Assembly: GCA_964512485.1 (NCBI GenBank)
Contig: CAZEHJ010000039.1
Location: 1-31,724 of the forward strand
Length of the DNA: 31,724 nt
From: CAZEHJ01 sp964512485
GTDB taxonomy: Bacteria; Bacteroidota; Rhodothermia; Rhodothermales; UBA10348
Reading direction: 5' to 3'
Shown here one piece after another: positions 24,562-31,724 of the stretch. The notes under the pieces were generated by a model. It did not search any database. It was not told where the DNA came from and saw only the letters and a program-made list of their open reading frames with translations. Position 1 is the stretch's first letter. Each line of letters starts with the position of its first letter. Made by a program: the position numbers and the translations under genes.

Positions 24562-26949
24562 TTATTCCGTACGGAGCGAGTCTGCAGGATTGGCGATGGC
24601 TGCGCGGAACGACTGCCATCCGACTGTGGCATACGTGATGGCGATCATTCCCACGGCCGCCAGGGCGAATATCCCGACGCCCAGTTCGACCCGGTATTCG
24701 AAATCTGACAGCCAGTCCGACATCACAATCCAGGCTACTGGCGAGGCAATCACAAACGCGACACCTACGAGCAGGGCAAACTCACGCGTCAGCAGCAACA
24801 TGACCGACGGAACGCTGGCTCCCAGCACCTTGCGCACACCGATTTCCTTCGTGCGACGCGCAGTAGTAAATGAAGCCAGTCCGTAAAGGCCCAAACAGGC
24901 GATCACGATGGCAAAAATGGCAAACCAGTTGGCCAGCGTACCAATCACTGCCTCGCTTCGATACATCACGTCGTAGTCGTCGTCGAGAAACTTACCCGCG
25001 TATGGATACCCCGGACTGAACTCCCGATACGTACTCTCGAACAACTCCAGAGCTGCCCTTGTCTGGCCGGGAGCGATGCGAATAAATACGCTTCCTCCGT
25101 CGGCTTCATCGAGGCGTAGCACCATCGGTTCAATCTCGTCGTACATGCTTTGCATGTGAAAGTCCTTTACGACTGCGACGACAACACCCTCCCGTCCCCA
25201 CATATCCCAGCGCTGTCCGATGGGATCGTCGGTGGGCATTTGCTCGGCGGCACGCTGATTGATGATAACATTGGCCGTATCGAGTGCGACATCAGGATTC
25301 CAGTCCCGTCCCATCACGATTTCCATGCCCATCGTTTCAACGAAATCGAGCCCCACTCCGCTCACGTAGTAAAGCGTATTGTCGTCGGGGTCTTTTCCAT
25401 CGAATTCAGGATCTGTCGTCGACGTGTTGATCTCGAATGGATTTTCCCAACCTGTGGTAACACTGAGAATGGTTGGGCTCTGCAAAAGTTGGGACTTGAA
25501 CGCATCGTATTGCTCCCGGGCCCCTCCCTCGAGCTCGGTAAGGAATACATTTTCACGGTCAAGCCCCAGATTCTTGTTCTGGATATAATCCAGCTGATTG
25601 TACACCGTGATCGTTCCTACGATCAGGAGTACTGAAATTGAAAATTGGAAGACGACGAGAACGCGCCTGAGTGCTCCTCCACTTCCTGCAGCCGTGACCT
25701 GGCTACGCAGCACTTTGATGACCCCCATACCGGAGAGGTAGGCGGCCGGGTAAGCGCCCGCGACGAAGCCGGTAAACAACGTCAGGGAAATGAACCAGGC
25801 CCATAGCTCAAGATCTGCCGAAGCCAGGGTGATGGCCTTGTCCGTCAATTGGTTAAAACCCGGCAAAAGCAGTGCAACTGCCCCGACAGCTACAACCAAT
25901 GCAACCAGCGCGGTCAGTATCGATTCGCCAATGAAATGCAGCGCAAGACTCTTACGGGACCCACCAAACGTCTTGCGGATACCAATTTCCATCGCCTTCT
26001 GAGCGCTGCGGGCAGTCGCTAGATTGGTAAAATTGATGGCTGCGATGAGCAGAATCAGAATGCCAACTACACTCAGAATCCGCACATAATCAATGCGACC
26101 ACCCACGAGAACGCCATTATCCCACTGCGACCACAAGCGCATCTGGCTCATGGGCTGCAGAAACAGGATGGCTGTTGAATCTTCGTTGTTATTTTTGACG
26201 ACGTCACGGATTTTTGCGCTCACAGCGACGTGATCCGCTCCCGGAACGAGCTTGGCATACATGCGGAAGCCGTTGTTTCCCCATCCATCAACCCAGCTGT
26301 TGTTGCGTCGATACTCCTCGAATGCCAGCATCGCTTCGAACTGAATGGAAGAATTGGAAGGAAGGTCCTCTATCACAGCGGTTACCGTCACGTCCAGACG
26401 ATTTTCGAGCCGCATGATCTCCCCTACCACGTTCTGCGCTGCCAGAACCGGATCGGCGAACTGACCATAAATCTCCGGGAAATACTGTTGGGCCATTCGC
26501 TCGGTGAGAACAATCGACTCCGGACTGTCGAGGGCTGTGTTCGGATCACCGGAGATAAAGGGAAATGAAAACAGGCGAAAAACCTCGGGGCCCGCGTACC
26601 GGGCAATATTCCTGAATGCGATGTCACCCCGCACAAACGACAAATCCCACTCCCATCCGATGAGCGAGGTCAGCTCGATTTCCGGATACTCTTCATCGAG
26701 CACGTCGTCCAACATGGCCGTGATCGAATTTGTGGTCGACATCTGATCGCCGAATGTCGCAGTTCGCATCACGCGATAAATTCGGTCTCCATCCTCATGG
26801 AAATTGTTGTACGACATTTCGTCGTTCACCCACATGAGAATCATGAAGGAGACAAAGAGGCCCAGGGCGAGGCCGGCAATATTTATGACGGCGAAACCCG
26901 GATGACGCCGCATACCGCGAAACGTCGTTTTAAGGAAGTTCTTGATCAT
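24562..26949 (-). CDS. MacB/FtsX-type ABC transporter permease (first of tandem pair)
   Basis: The product is a 795-residue inner-membrane protein with the duplicated MacB_PCD-FtsX layout. A helix at about 20-42 is followed by an exported domain to about 285, then helices near 290-310, 343-363, 382-402 and 430-450. A second exported domain runs to about 670, and three more helices lie near the end, eight in all. The FtsX motif occurs twice (MEIGIRKTFGG near 320-330 and KEIGVRKVLGAS near the C-terminal domain). Related permeases work as mechanotransmission exporters or lipoprotein and peptide transporters with a separate ATPase; none is encoded here. It resembles the 'duplicated orphan permeases' known from Acidobacteria and common in Bacteroidota. 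The substrate is unknown. Confidence 0.9.
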   Translation of the reverse strand: MIKNFLKTTFRGMRRHPGFAVINIAGLALGLFVSFMILMWVNDEMSYNNFHEDGDRIYRVMRTATFGDQMSTTNSITAMLDDVLDEEYPEIELTSLIGWEWDLSFVRGDIAFRNIARYAGPEVFRLFSFPFISGDPNTALDSPESIVLTERMAQQYFPEIYGQFADPVLAAQNVVGEIMRLENRLDVTVTAVIEDLPSNSSIQFEAMLAFEEYRRNNSWVDGWGNNGFRMYAKLVPGADHVAVSAKIRDVVKNNNEDSTAILFLQPMSQMRLWSQWDNGVLVGGRIDYVRILSVVGILILLIAAINFTNLATARSAQKAMEIGIRKTFGGSRKSLALHFIGESILTALVALVVAVGAVALLLPGFNQLTDKAITLASADLELWAWFISLTLFTGFVAGAYPAAYLSGMGVIKVLRSQVTAAGSGGALRRVLVVFQFSISVLLIVGTITVYNQLDYIQNKNLGLDRENVFLTELEGGAREQYDAFKSQLLQSPTILSVTTGWENPFEINTSTTDPEFDGKDPDDNTLYYVSGVGLDFVETMGMEIVMGRDWNPDVALDTANVIINQRAAEQMPTDDPIGQRWDMWGREGVVVAVVKDFHMQSMYDEIEPMVLRLDEADGGSVFIRIAPGQTRAALELFESTYREFSPGYPYAGKFLDDDYDVMYRSEAVIGTLANWFAIFAIVIACLGLYGLASFTTARRTKEIGVRKVLGASVPSVMLLLTREFALLVGVAFVIASPVAWIVMSDWLSDFEYRVELGVGIFALAAVGMIAITYATVGWQSFRAAIANPADSLRTE

Positions 26950-27064
26950 GGTCGGCTCTCGGTCCTGGGTGAAGAGGAAGTCCGGTCATCTGCGTCCAGG
27001 TTTGACACGTGGGACCGGTCAATACATTGACAGCGGGTTGAGGCTGAAGGTTTACGCACGCCGT

Positions 27065-29458
27065 TCATTCTGAACGGAGAGAATCGGCAGGATTGGCCAG
27101 AGCCGCCCGCACAGATTGATATCCCACCGTGGCATAGGTGATGATGATGACGCCCAATACGGCCGTGGCGAAGATCTGCCAGGACAACTGTGTGTGGTAT
27201 TCAAATTCGCTCAGCCATTTGTCCATCAGCCACGCAGCGACAGGGGCACCAATGAAAAACGCCGCGACGACGAGGGCTATGAACTCCCGGCTCAAGAGGC
27301 CGACTACGCCCGGCACGGAGGCGCCAAGAACTTTCCGGATGCCAATCTCTTTGGTACGGCGCTCCGCCGTGAAGGACGCAAGTCCAAAAAGACCGAGACA
27401 AGCGATGAATATGGCCAAAATGGTGAACCAGCGGCTCAGTTTACCGACGACTATCTCGCTGGCGTACTGTCGCTCGAAGAATGCATCGACGAAGTCGTAC
27501 TCGTAAGGGTAGTTCGGATTGAATTCCTTGAAGACCGTTTCGAAGGCAGCGAGAGCCTCGGCGGTCTGCCCCTGAGCGGGCCGAACAAAGACCTGCCAGG
27601 CGTTTTCAGGAGCAAGGCGCATCACCATCGGCTCGATGGGTTCGTACAGGGATGAAATATGAAAATCCTTTACGATGCCCACGATTTGTCCGTCGCGTCC
27701 CCATACCCTGACGGCTTGCCCTACGGGATCCTCAAAACCCATGGCTCTGGCCGCGGCTTCATTCACGATCACGTTGAGCGAATCAGTTCCGAATTCTTTC
27801 GAGAAGTCACGTCCGTCAACAAGCTCCATTTTCATGACGTCGATGAAGCCATGCGAGACCTGGATGATGTTGTACAATGTGTCGTCATCTGGATCCCGAC
27901 CATCCCATCGAACTCCCCACGCCGTAGACGATCCGATCGAAAGCGGATTGTTCGAGGCCGAAGAGACATTTGTTATCGAGGGCTCATCGTCAAGTCGACC
28001 AACGAACGAATCATACTGATCCAACATCGGGCCTTCCAGGCGAGAGTAAAACACGTCCTGTCGATCGAGGCCCAGGTTTTTGGTCCGGATGTACGAAATT
28101 TGATTGTAGACCGTCACCGATCCGACAATCAGGATGATGGAAAGGGCAAACTGCACGATGACGAGACCGCGCCGCAGATTGCCTCCTTTACCGGCGCCCT
28201 TATCTCCTTTTCGCAGCACGCCAATCACACTGAATGCTGACAAATAAACAGAAGGATAAATCCCGGCAATCAGACCGGTGAGAACGGCGATCCCCAGGAA
28301 CTGAGCCCAAATGGTTGCATCAACGGAGGACAGCGCAATTTCCTTCGCCGTCAGGGCGTTGAATCCTGGAAGCAGCAAAAACACCGTTACGGCGGAGATT
28401 GCCAGCGCAAACATGGCCGTCATCACGGATTCGCCAAGAAACTGGCCCGCCAGGTGACTCCTGTTACTACCGAAGGTCTTACGAATTCCGACCTCAAGAG
28501 CGCGCTGCGCAGAACGGGCCGTCGCAAGATTCATGAAATTGATGGCGGCAATCAGCAGGATGAATATGCCAACAATGGAAAATGTTTTGATGACGTCGAT
28601 GCGCCCGCCTACCTGTGCGCCGGCCTCGTAGTTTGAACGGAGGTACCAATCTGTGTAGGGCTCAAGGAAGAGAATATCATTGTCCGAATCATTTTTCTCT
28701 TTCAGAATCATCCGGATTTTGCTCGATACAACCTCGTGATCCGCACCGGGCGTGAGCTTTGCCAACATGCGCAAGCCGTTGTTTCCCCAGTCATCGATCC
28801 AGTCATTGCGGCGGGAATATTCTTCGAGGGCCAGCGCATAGTTCATCGCAAATGATGACTGCGGGGGCAGATCCTCAAAGACGGCGGTGACGGTGATTTC
28901 GATTCGGTTGTCGAGTGTGAGCGTATTACCGATCACGTTTGATGCTCCGACGGCGTCGGATGTGCCGTCAGGGTACATTTCCGGGAAGTACTTGCGCGCC
29001 ATCGTATTGGAAAAGGCGACAGACTCAGGACCGTCGAGCGCGGTCATCGGGTCTCCGGCCAAGAAGTCATGATTCAGGATCTTGAAGAAGTCCTTGCCGA
29101 CATGCCTGCCATCCTCGCGAAATGTGATGTCTCCGCGCAGAAATGACATACTCTGCTCCCACGTGAACATGGCTACGTATTCGATTTCCGGATACTCTTC
29201 GTCGAGCACGTCATCGAGTTTGGCCGTGATTGCTGGCCACGTAAAGATCTGATCGGGACCGTATGTCGAAGTCCGCATCACGCGGTAAACGTCCTCAACT
29301 CCTTCATAATGCTGATCGTACTGGAGCTCGTCCTGAACCCAGAGAAGGATGAAGAAACTGGCCACGAAACCCACGGCCAGGCCCAAAATGTTGATCAATG
29401 AATACGAGAAGTGACGGCGCATACTTCGGAGCGCCGTCTTCAGATAATTTCTTAGCAT
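27065..29458 (-). CDS. MacB/FtsX-type ABC transporter permease (second of tandem pair)
   Basis: This permease has the same architecture as its downstream neighbour and is clearly paralogous (LEVGIRKTFGS and KEIGIRKVLGAS mark its two FtsX domains). The reading frame is open 28 codons further up, but the ATG at 29458 is chosen because MLRNYLKTALRSMRRHFSYSL then aligns with the neighbour's first residues, giving 797 residues with eight membrane helices and two exported domains. The two genes are 115 bases apart with no terminator between, so probably co-transcribed. No ATP-binding subunit is adjacent. Function is inferred only at family level. Confidence 0.9.
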   Translation of the reverse strand: MLRNYLKTALRSMRRHFSYSLINILGLAVGFVASFFILLWVQDELQYDQHYEGVEDVYRVMRTSTYGPDQIFTWPAITAKLDDVLDEEYPEIEYVAMFTWEQSMSFLRGDITFREDGRHVGKDFFKILNHDFLAGDPMTALDGPESVAFSNTMARKYFPEMYPDGTSDAVGASNVIGNTLTLDNRIEITVTAVFEDLPPQSSFAMNYALALEEYSRRNDWIDDWGNNGLRMLAKLTPGADHEVVSSKIRMILKEKNDSDNDILFLEPYTDWYLRSNYEAGAQVGGRIDVIKTFSIVGIFILLIAAINFMNLATARSAQRALEVGIRKTFGSNRSHLAGQFLGESVMTAMFALAISAVTVFLLLPGFNALTAKEIALSSVDATIWAQFLGIAVLTGLIAGIYPSVYLSAFSVIGVLRKGDKGAGKGGNLRRGLVIVQFALSIILIVGSVTVYNQISYIRTKNLGLDRQDVFYSRLEGPMLDQYDSFVGRLDDEPSITNVSSASNNPLSIGSSTAWGVRWDGRDPDDDTLYNIIQVSHGFIDVMKMELVDGRDFSKEFGTDSLNVIVNEAAARAMGFEDPVGQAVRVWGRDGQIVGIVKDFHISSLYEPIEPMVMRLAPENAWQVFVRPAQGQTAEALAAFETVFKEFNPNYPYEYDFVDAFFERQYASEIVVGKLSRWFTILAIFIACLGLFGLASFTAERRTKEIGIRKVLGASVPGVVGLLSREFIALVVAAFFIGAPVAAWLMDKWLSEFEYHTQLSWQIFATAVLGVIIITYATVGYQSVRAALANPADSLRSE

Positions 29459-29578
29459 GGGAAGTGCTTTTCTGATTTCCCGGAGGGTGAATTCCGGGCG
29501 TGCGTTGATTGACGGACCGGCCGCGGACCACACTGGATCCACTTCGGCTGATGATTGCGTCTTCCGTCTCTCTATACA

Positions 29579-29599
29579 TCAGACAGCTTTTTTGTCTGA
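29579..29599. repeat. Inverted repeat TCAGACA/TGTCTGA in the divergent spacer
   Basis: A perfect 7-base stem (29579-29585 with 29593-29599) around a T-rich loop lies in the 288-base region between the divergent permease and DUF4160 genes. It is not a terminator on either strand. It could be an operator for the permease operon. Apart from this and the palindrome at 29726, the region shows nothing clear. Confidence 0.3.
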
Positions 29600-29725
29600 A
29601 TGGTTGTCAGCACGCCGCGATAGTTATGAAATACTCTCCCGCCGGTCATTGAGATGGGTCCATGTTGAATCCTGAGAACGGGTTGTGAAACGCCAGCGGA
29701 CAGTGAGAACGATCCAATGAAACAT

Positions 29726-29745
29726 TTATGATATGCTTATCATAA
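29726..29745. promoter_or_regulatory. Perfect palindrome at the DUF4160 start, probable operator
   Basis: TTATGATA and TATCATAA form a perfect 8-base inverted repeat with a 4-base spacer, ending one base before the DUF4160 ATG. A dimeric XRE repressor encoded by the second gene of the pair would be expected to bind such a site and shut off its own operon, as in many toxin-antitoxin loci. The link is inferred. Confidence 0.55.
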
Positions 29746-29746
29746 T

Positions 29747-29994
29747 ATGGCCGCATTCAAACAAAAAATTGCGAATCATCTGGTGATTATCCATAACACG
29801 GATCATAATCCGCCCCATTGCCACATACGGCTCGGTGGATCAGACAAAGNNNNNNNNNNNNNNNNNNNNNNNNNNNNNNNNNNNNNNNNNNNNNNNNNNN
29901 NNNNNNNNNNNNNNNNNNNNNNNNNNNNNNNNNNNNNNNNNNNNNNNNNTATCGAGGGGACGAGTGGAAGAACCGGCAAACATTCACTGGATGA
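29747..29994 (+). CDS. DUF4160 protein, interrupted by assembly gap
   Basis: The first 34 residues include DHNPPHCHIRLGG, the H-x-PPH-x-H signature of DUF4160, a small family (about 80 residues) often encoded beside DUF2442 proteins. The gene then runs into 100 N. After the gap the frame reading YRGDEWKNRQTFTG ends in TGA at 29992-29994, which overlaps the next ATG as ATGA, so I take this as the true end. With exactly 100 gap bases the frame would not match; the real gap length should be 2 modulo 3. Biochemical role is unknown. Pairing with a DUF2442/XRE gene suggests a toxin-antitoxin-like or regulatory unit. Confidence 0.65.
29850..29949. other. Assembly gap (100 N) inside the DUF4160 gene
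   Basis: A placeholder run of 100 N. The flanks fit the two ends of one small gene, so the join is probably right and the missing part short, but its length is not 100 if the ATGA overlap is real. Confidence 0.99.
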
Positions 29995-30503
29995 ACGATC
30001 CGGCGCTTGAAATGGTCAGCGTTGCCTACGCTGAGGGTGACACGGGTGTATTCGTTCGTTTCAGGGACGAACGCACTGCGTTCGTCCCTTTTTCTAGATA
30101 TGTACGACGCGATCTACACGAACACATTCAACCACAACGTTCCCGCATATGCAATGCCTCAAACGTACTCTGTATTCCAGTGGATGATGGCACAGACTAC
30201 AGTATAGACCATCTCACGATCCGTGCTTCCGCTGATCTGGACATCTTGCACAGACTGAAAGCGATGGAATTAGCCTATGCGAAAGGATGTGGGAAAACGG
30301 TGCGATCCATACGCCGGGATAAAGGGTGGACCCAATCGCAACTATCACACCGAAGTGGTCTCGACCAAGCGGTTATATCCAAGCTTGAAAGAGGGGTACA
30401 CTCTCCCAAACTCGGCACGCTTGATCGAATTGCCCGTGCATTCGGCGTTGATGCATTCTACCTGCTCAAGGGCGATTCAACGCCTACTGGTTCGAATACG
30501 TGA
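29991..30503 (+). CDS. DUF2442-XRE fusion regulator, antitoxin-like
   Basis: The product has 170 residues. Residues about 8-80 look like DUF2442 (VFVRFRDERTAFVPFSRY, then VDDGTDYSIDHLTI). Residues 104-159 are an XRE/HTH_3 domain (VRSIRRDKGWTQSQLSHRSGLDQAVISKLERGVHSP). The start overlaps the DUF4160 stop (ATGA), showing translational coupling. The order DUF4160 then DUF2442 is a recurring pair considered antitoxin/toxin-like, and the HTH could repress the operon through the palindrome at 29726. A perfect terminator-like hairpin lies inside the coding region at 30063. The 3' end overlaps the convergent cysteate synthase-like gene by 20 bases. Confidence 0.82.
   Translation: MNDPALEMVSVAYAEGDTGVFVRFRDERTAFVPFSRYVRRDLHEHIQPQRSRICNASNVLCIPVDDGTDYSIDHLTIRASADLDILHRLKAMELAYAKGCGKTVRSIRRDKGWTQSQLSHRSGLDQAVISKLERGVHSPKLGTLDRIARAFGVDAFYLLKGDSTPTGSNT
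30063..30095 (+). terminator. Terminator-like hairpin inside the DUF2442-XRE gene
   Basis: AGGGACGAACGCA (30063-30075) and its exact complement TGCGTTCGTCCCT (30077-30089) flank a single central C and lead into a five-T run (30089-30093). It meets the pattern of an intrinsic terminator on the coding strand, about 75 bases after the start codon. Function as an internal attenuator is possible; translation through it would suppress folding. Confidence 0.45.
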
Positions 30504-31724
30504 ACGAGCGCCCCATGCGGATTGCCTCGTCTTTATCGACAATAACCGCCGGTTCGATGACTTCGAATTCATTCTCAGCCTTGTAGCGCTCCTGCCCGCC
30601 CCCCGAGATATTCAGCAGGATCGAATCATCGCGGTGGATTTCTCCGCGGTAGATCGCTTGCTTCAACGAAGCCAGGGCAACGGCACCCGGCGAAAGAGGA
30701 TCGATGCCTTCCGTTTCCCTGAACAGCTGATCTGCGGCTTCCGCTTCCGCATACGGCACTGCATACGTAGCGCCATCCGACTCGACCAGCATGTCAAACA
30801 GGCCGCCGCGGACCGAATAAGCCGGCGCGCGATTCACCAACAGATCGGAATAGACCTCGGGGTGTACAGCCTCCGATGCCGGAGTCAATTCGAATGTGCG
30901 CTTCTGCCAGGCATCGTGTACCAGGCAGAACTCTGCGTTTTGTGAGAGGTGTTGGCGAGGCACAGGACCATCCACCATTCCTGCCTCTATCGCCCGCTGG
31001 GCCATTTCATGCACACCGATCGGGCCCGGCCCGCCGCCTACTCCCTGGAAGTAGTGCTTGGGCATACCACCCATGGCTTCGATGGCCGTCAGAATGAGCG
31101 AACCGATTCCGTCGCGCCGGGCCACGTTGTGGACCCCTCCCTCGCGCCGCCATCCGCCCACTTCCATGATCTGGGATGTCACGTAGTTGGCGTCGCCGTA
31201 GTCACCCCCTTTGATGCCGATGATCTTTACCGAATCGGTCGGATGTCCTTTCGGCACCCATAGTCTTTCGAGATGCTTTTCAGCGACAATCAACAGTATC
31301 GGATAGTTCGCGAGGCCTCCGAAGTAAGCAAACGCCCTTGCCGTATTTCCGGCAGACGAACAGATCAGACCTGGCACGTTATGATCCTGAAGCCTCTGAA
31401 GCGTCGTGACGGCTTCCATGTCCTTGAACGTAGTCGTAGGACAAATTGCATCACGCTCGGGCCAGTATCCGTGGTATGAAATCCACAAGTTGGACAGCAT
31501 GAGGGCGCTGCCCAGTTCCGCACTCTTGTAGCAGATCGACCCCGCGTTGAGCGACCCTGGATTTGATACCGGAAGCCAATCCGCCCATCGCCACAGACCG
31601 GGAAGGTCTTGCGGGGTGATAGAATTCGCATACTCGGCGCGAAGCAGCGCTTTGTCGTGATAGCGAACCGTGTAATCATCCTCAATCCTGTCCTGGGTGC
31701 CGAGACAACGGAGTTGATACTTGG
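30484..31724 (-). CDS. Cysteate synthase-like PLP enzyme (N-terminus cut by window edge)
   Basis: The frame stays open from the stop at 30484 to the window edge (about 413 codons), beyond the ATG at 31500, and the extra part reads KYQLRCLGTQ...TVRYHDKALLRAEY, matching the N-terminus of cysteate synthase. TTTFKDMEA holds the probable PLP lysine, CSSAGNTARAFA the substrate/phosphate loop, and GVGGGPGPIG the PLP-phosphate loop; GGVHNVARRDG and LNISGGGQER are further landmarks. Archaeal cysteate synthase, a threonine synthase relative, makes L-cysteate from phosphoserine and sulfite for coenzyme M. In Bacteroidota/Rhodothermota, cysteate feeds capnine-type sulfonolipids, the likelier role here. 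Only a few N-terminal residues are missing. Threonine synthase is the alternative, but the whole-length landmarks favour cysteate synthase. Confidence 0.83.
   Translation of the reverse strand, partial: KYQLRCLGTQDRIEDDYTVRYHDKALLRAEYANSITPQDLPGLWRWADWLPVSNPGSLNAGSICYKSAELGSALMLSNLWISYHGYWPERDAICPTTTFKDMEAVTTLQRLQDHNVPGLICSSAGNTARAFAYFGGLANYPILLIVAEKHLERLWVPKGHPTDSVKIIGIKGGDYGDANYVTSQIMEVGGWRREGGVHNVARRDGIGSLILTAIEAMGGMPKHYFQGVGGGPGPIGVHEMAQRAIEAGMVDGPVPRQHLSQNAEFCLVHDAWQKRTFELTPASEAVHPEVYSDLLVNRAPAYSVRGGLFDMLVESDGATYAVPYAEAEAADQLFRETEGIDPLSPGAVALASLKQAIYRGEIHRDDSILLNISGGGQERYKAENEFEVIEPAVIVDKDEAIRMGRSFTYSNQ

Noticed and set aside
29835..29990. Upstream extension of the XRE frame through the N gap
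   Set aside because: It depends on unknown bases; the ATG at 29991 overlaps the DUF4160 stop and gives a complete DUF2442-XRE protein.
31365..31685. 106-codon minus-strand frame near the window end
   Set aside because: It is a shadow of the cysteate synthase-like gene, whose own frame continues to the edge with matching family sequence.
1..31724. CRISPR arrays, tRNA or rRNA genes, insertion sequences and prophage
   Set aside because: No spaced repeat array, cloverleaf, rRNA segment, transposase or phage protein was recognised on either strand.

Overview
The window is a scaffold piece from a bacterium that most resembles the Rhodothermota/Bacteroidota (Rhodothermales-like). The clues are a PorW/SprE-like type IX secretion lipoprotein, a cysteate synthase homologue as expected in sulfonolipid makers such as Salinibacter, duplicated orphan FtsX-type permeases, choice-of-anchor B proteins, and Shine-Dalgarno sites that are clear in front of only a few genes. 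The lineage is an inference, not a proof. Two runs of exactly 100 N (21878-21977 and 29850-29949) mark contig joins, so gene linkage across them rests on scaffolding.

Region 1 (1-11200) is mainly housekeeping, all on the minus strand. It holds the str operon rpsL-rpsG-fusA-tuf (tuf cut by the window edge), then ftsH, preceded by a small ORF that overlaps its start codon, a 1140-residue PorW/SprE-like TPR lipoprotein and pyruvate kinase.

Region 2 (11200-21877) is a redox island. Two plus-strand genes, a secreted HEAT-like protein and an Rrf2 regulator with three Fe-S-type cysteines, face a set of minus-strand exported electron-transfer genes. These are a monoheme cytochrome c lipoprotein, a 7-CxxCH multiheme lipoprotein with a TPR tail, an alginate-export-type beta-barrel porin, an 8-CxxCH multiheme lipoprotein with a HEAT/TPR tail, and a choice-of-anchor B/FG-GAP protein. 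A plausible reading is a cell-envelope electron-transfer module whose heme proteins carry protein-interaction scaffolds, perhaps under Rrf2 redox or NO control. Strong hairpin terminators divide the region into transcription units.

Region 3 (21978-29849) holds a second choice-of-anchor B paralogue of the same length (777 aa) and two tandem, roughly 800-residue MacB/FtsX-type ABC permeases with no ATPase nearby. It ends in the start of a DUF4160 gene directly behind a perfect 8-4-8 palindrome.

Region 4 (29950-31724) resumes in DUF4160, which probably overlaps by ATGA a DUF2442-XRE regulator gene that contains a terminator-like hairpin. It ends with a convergent cysteate synthase-like gene cut by the window edge. 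No tRNA, rRNA, CRISPR array, insertion sequence or phage gene was seen.
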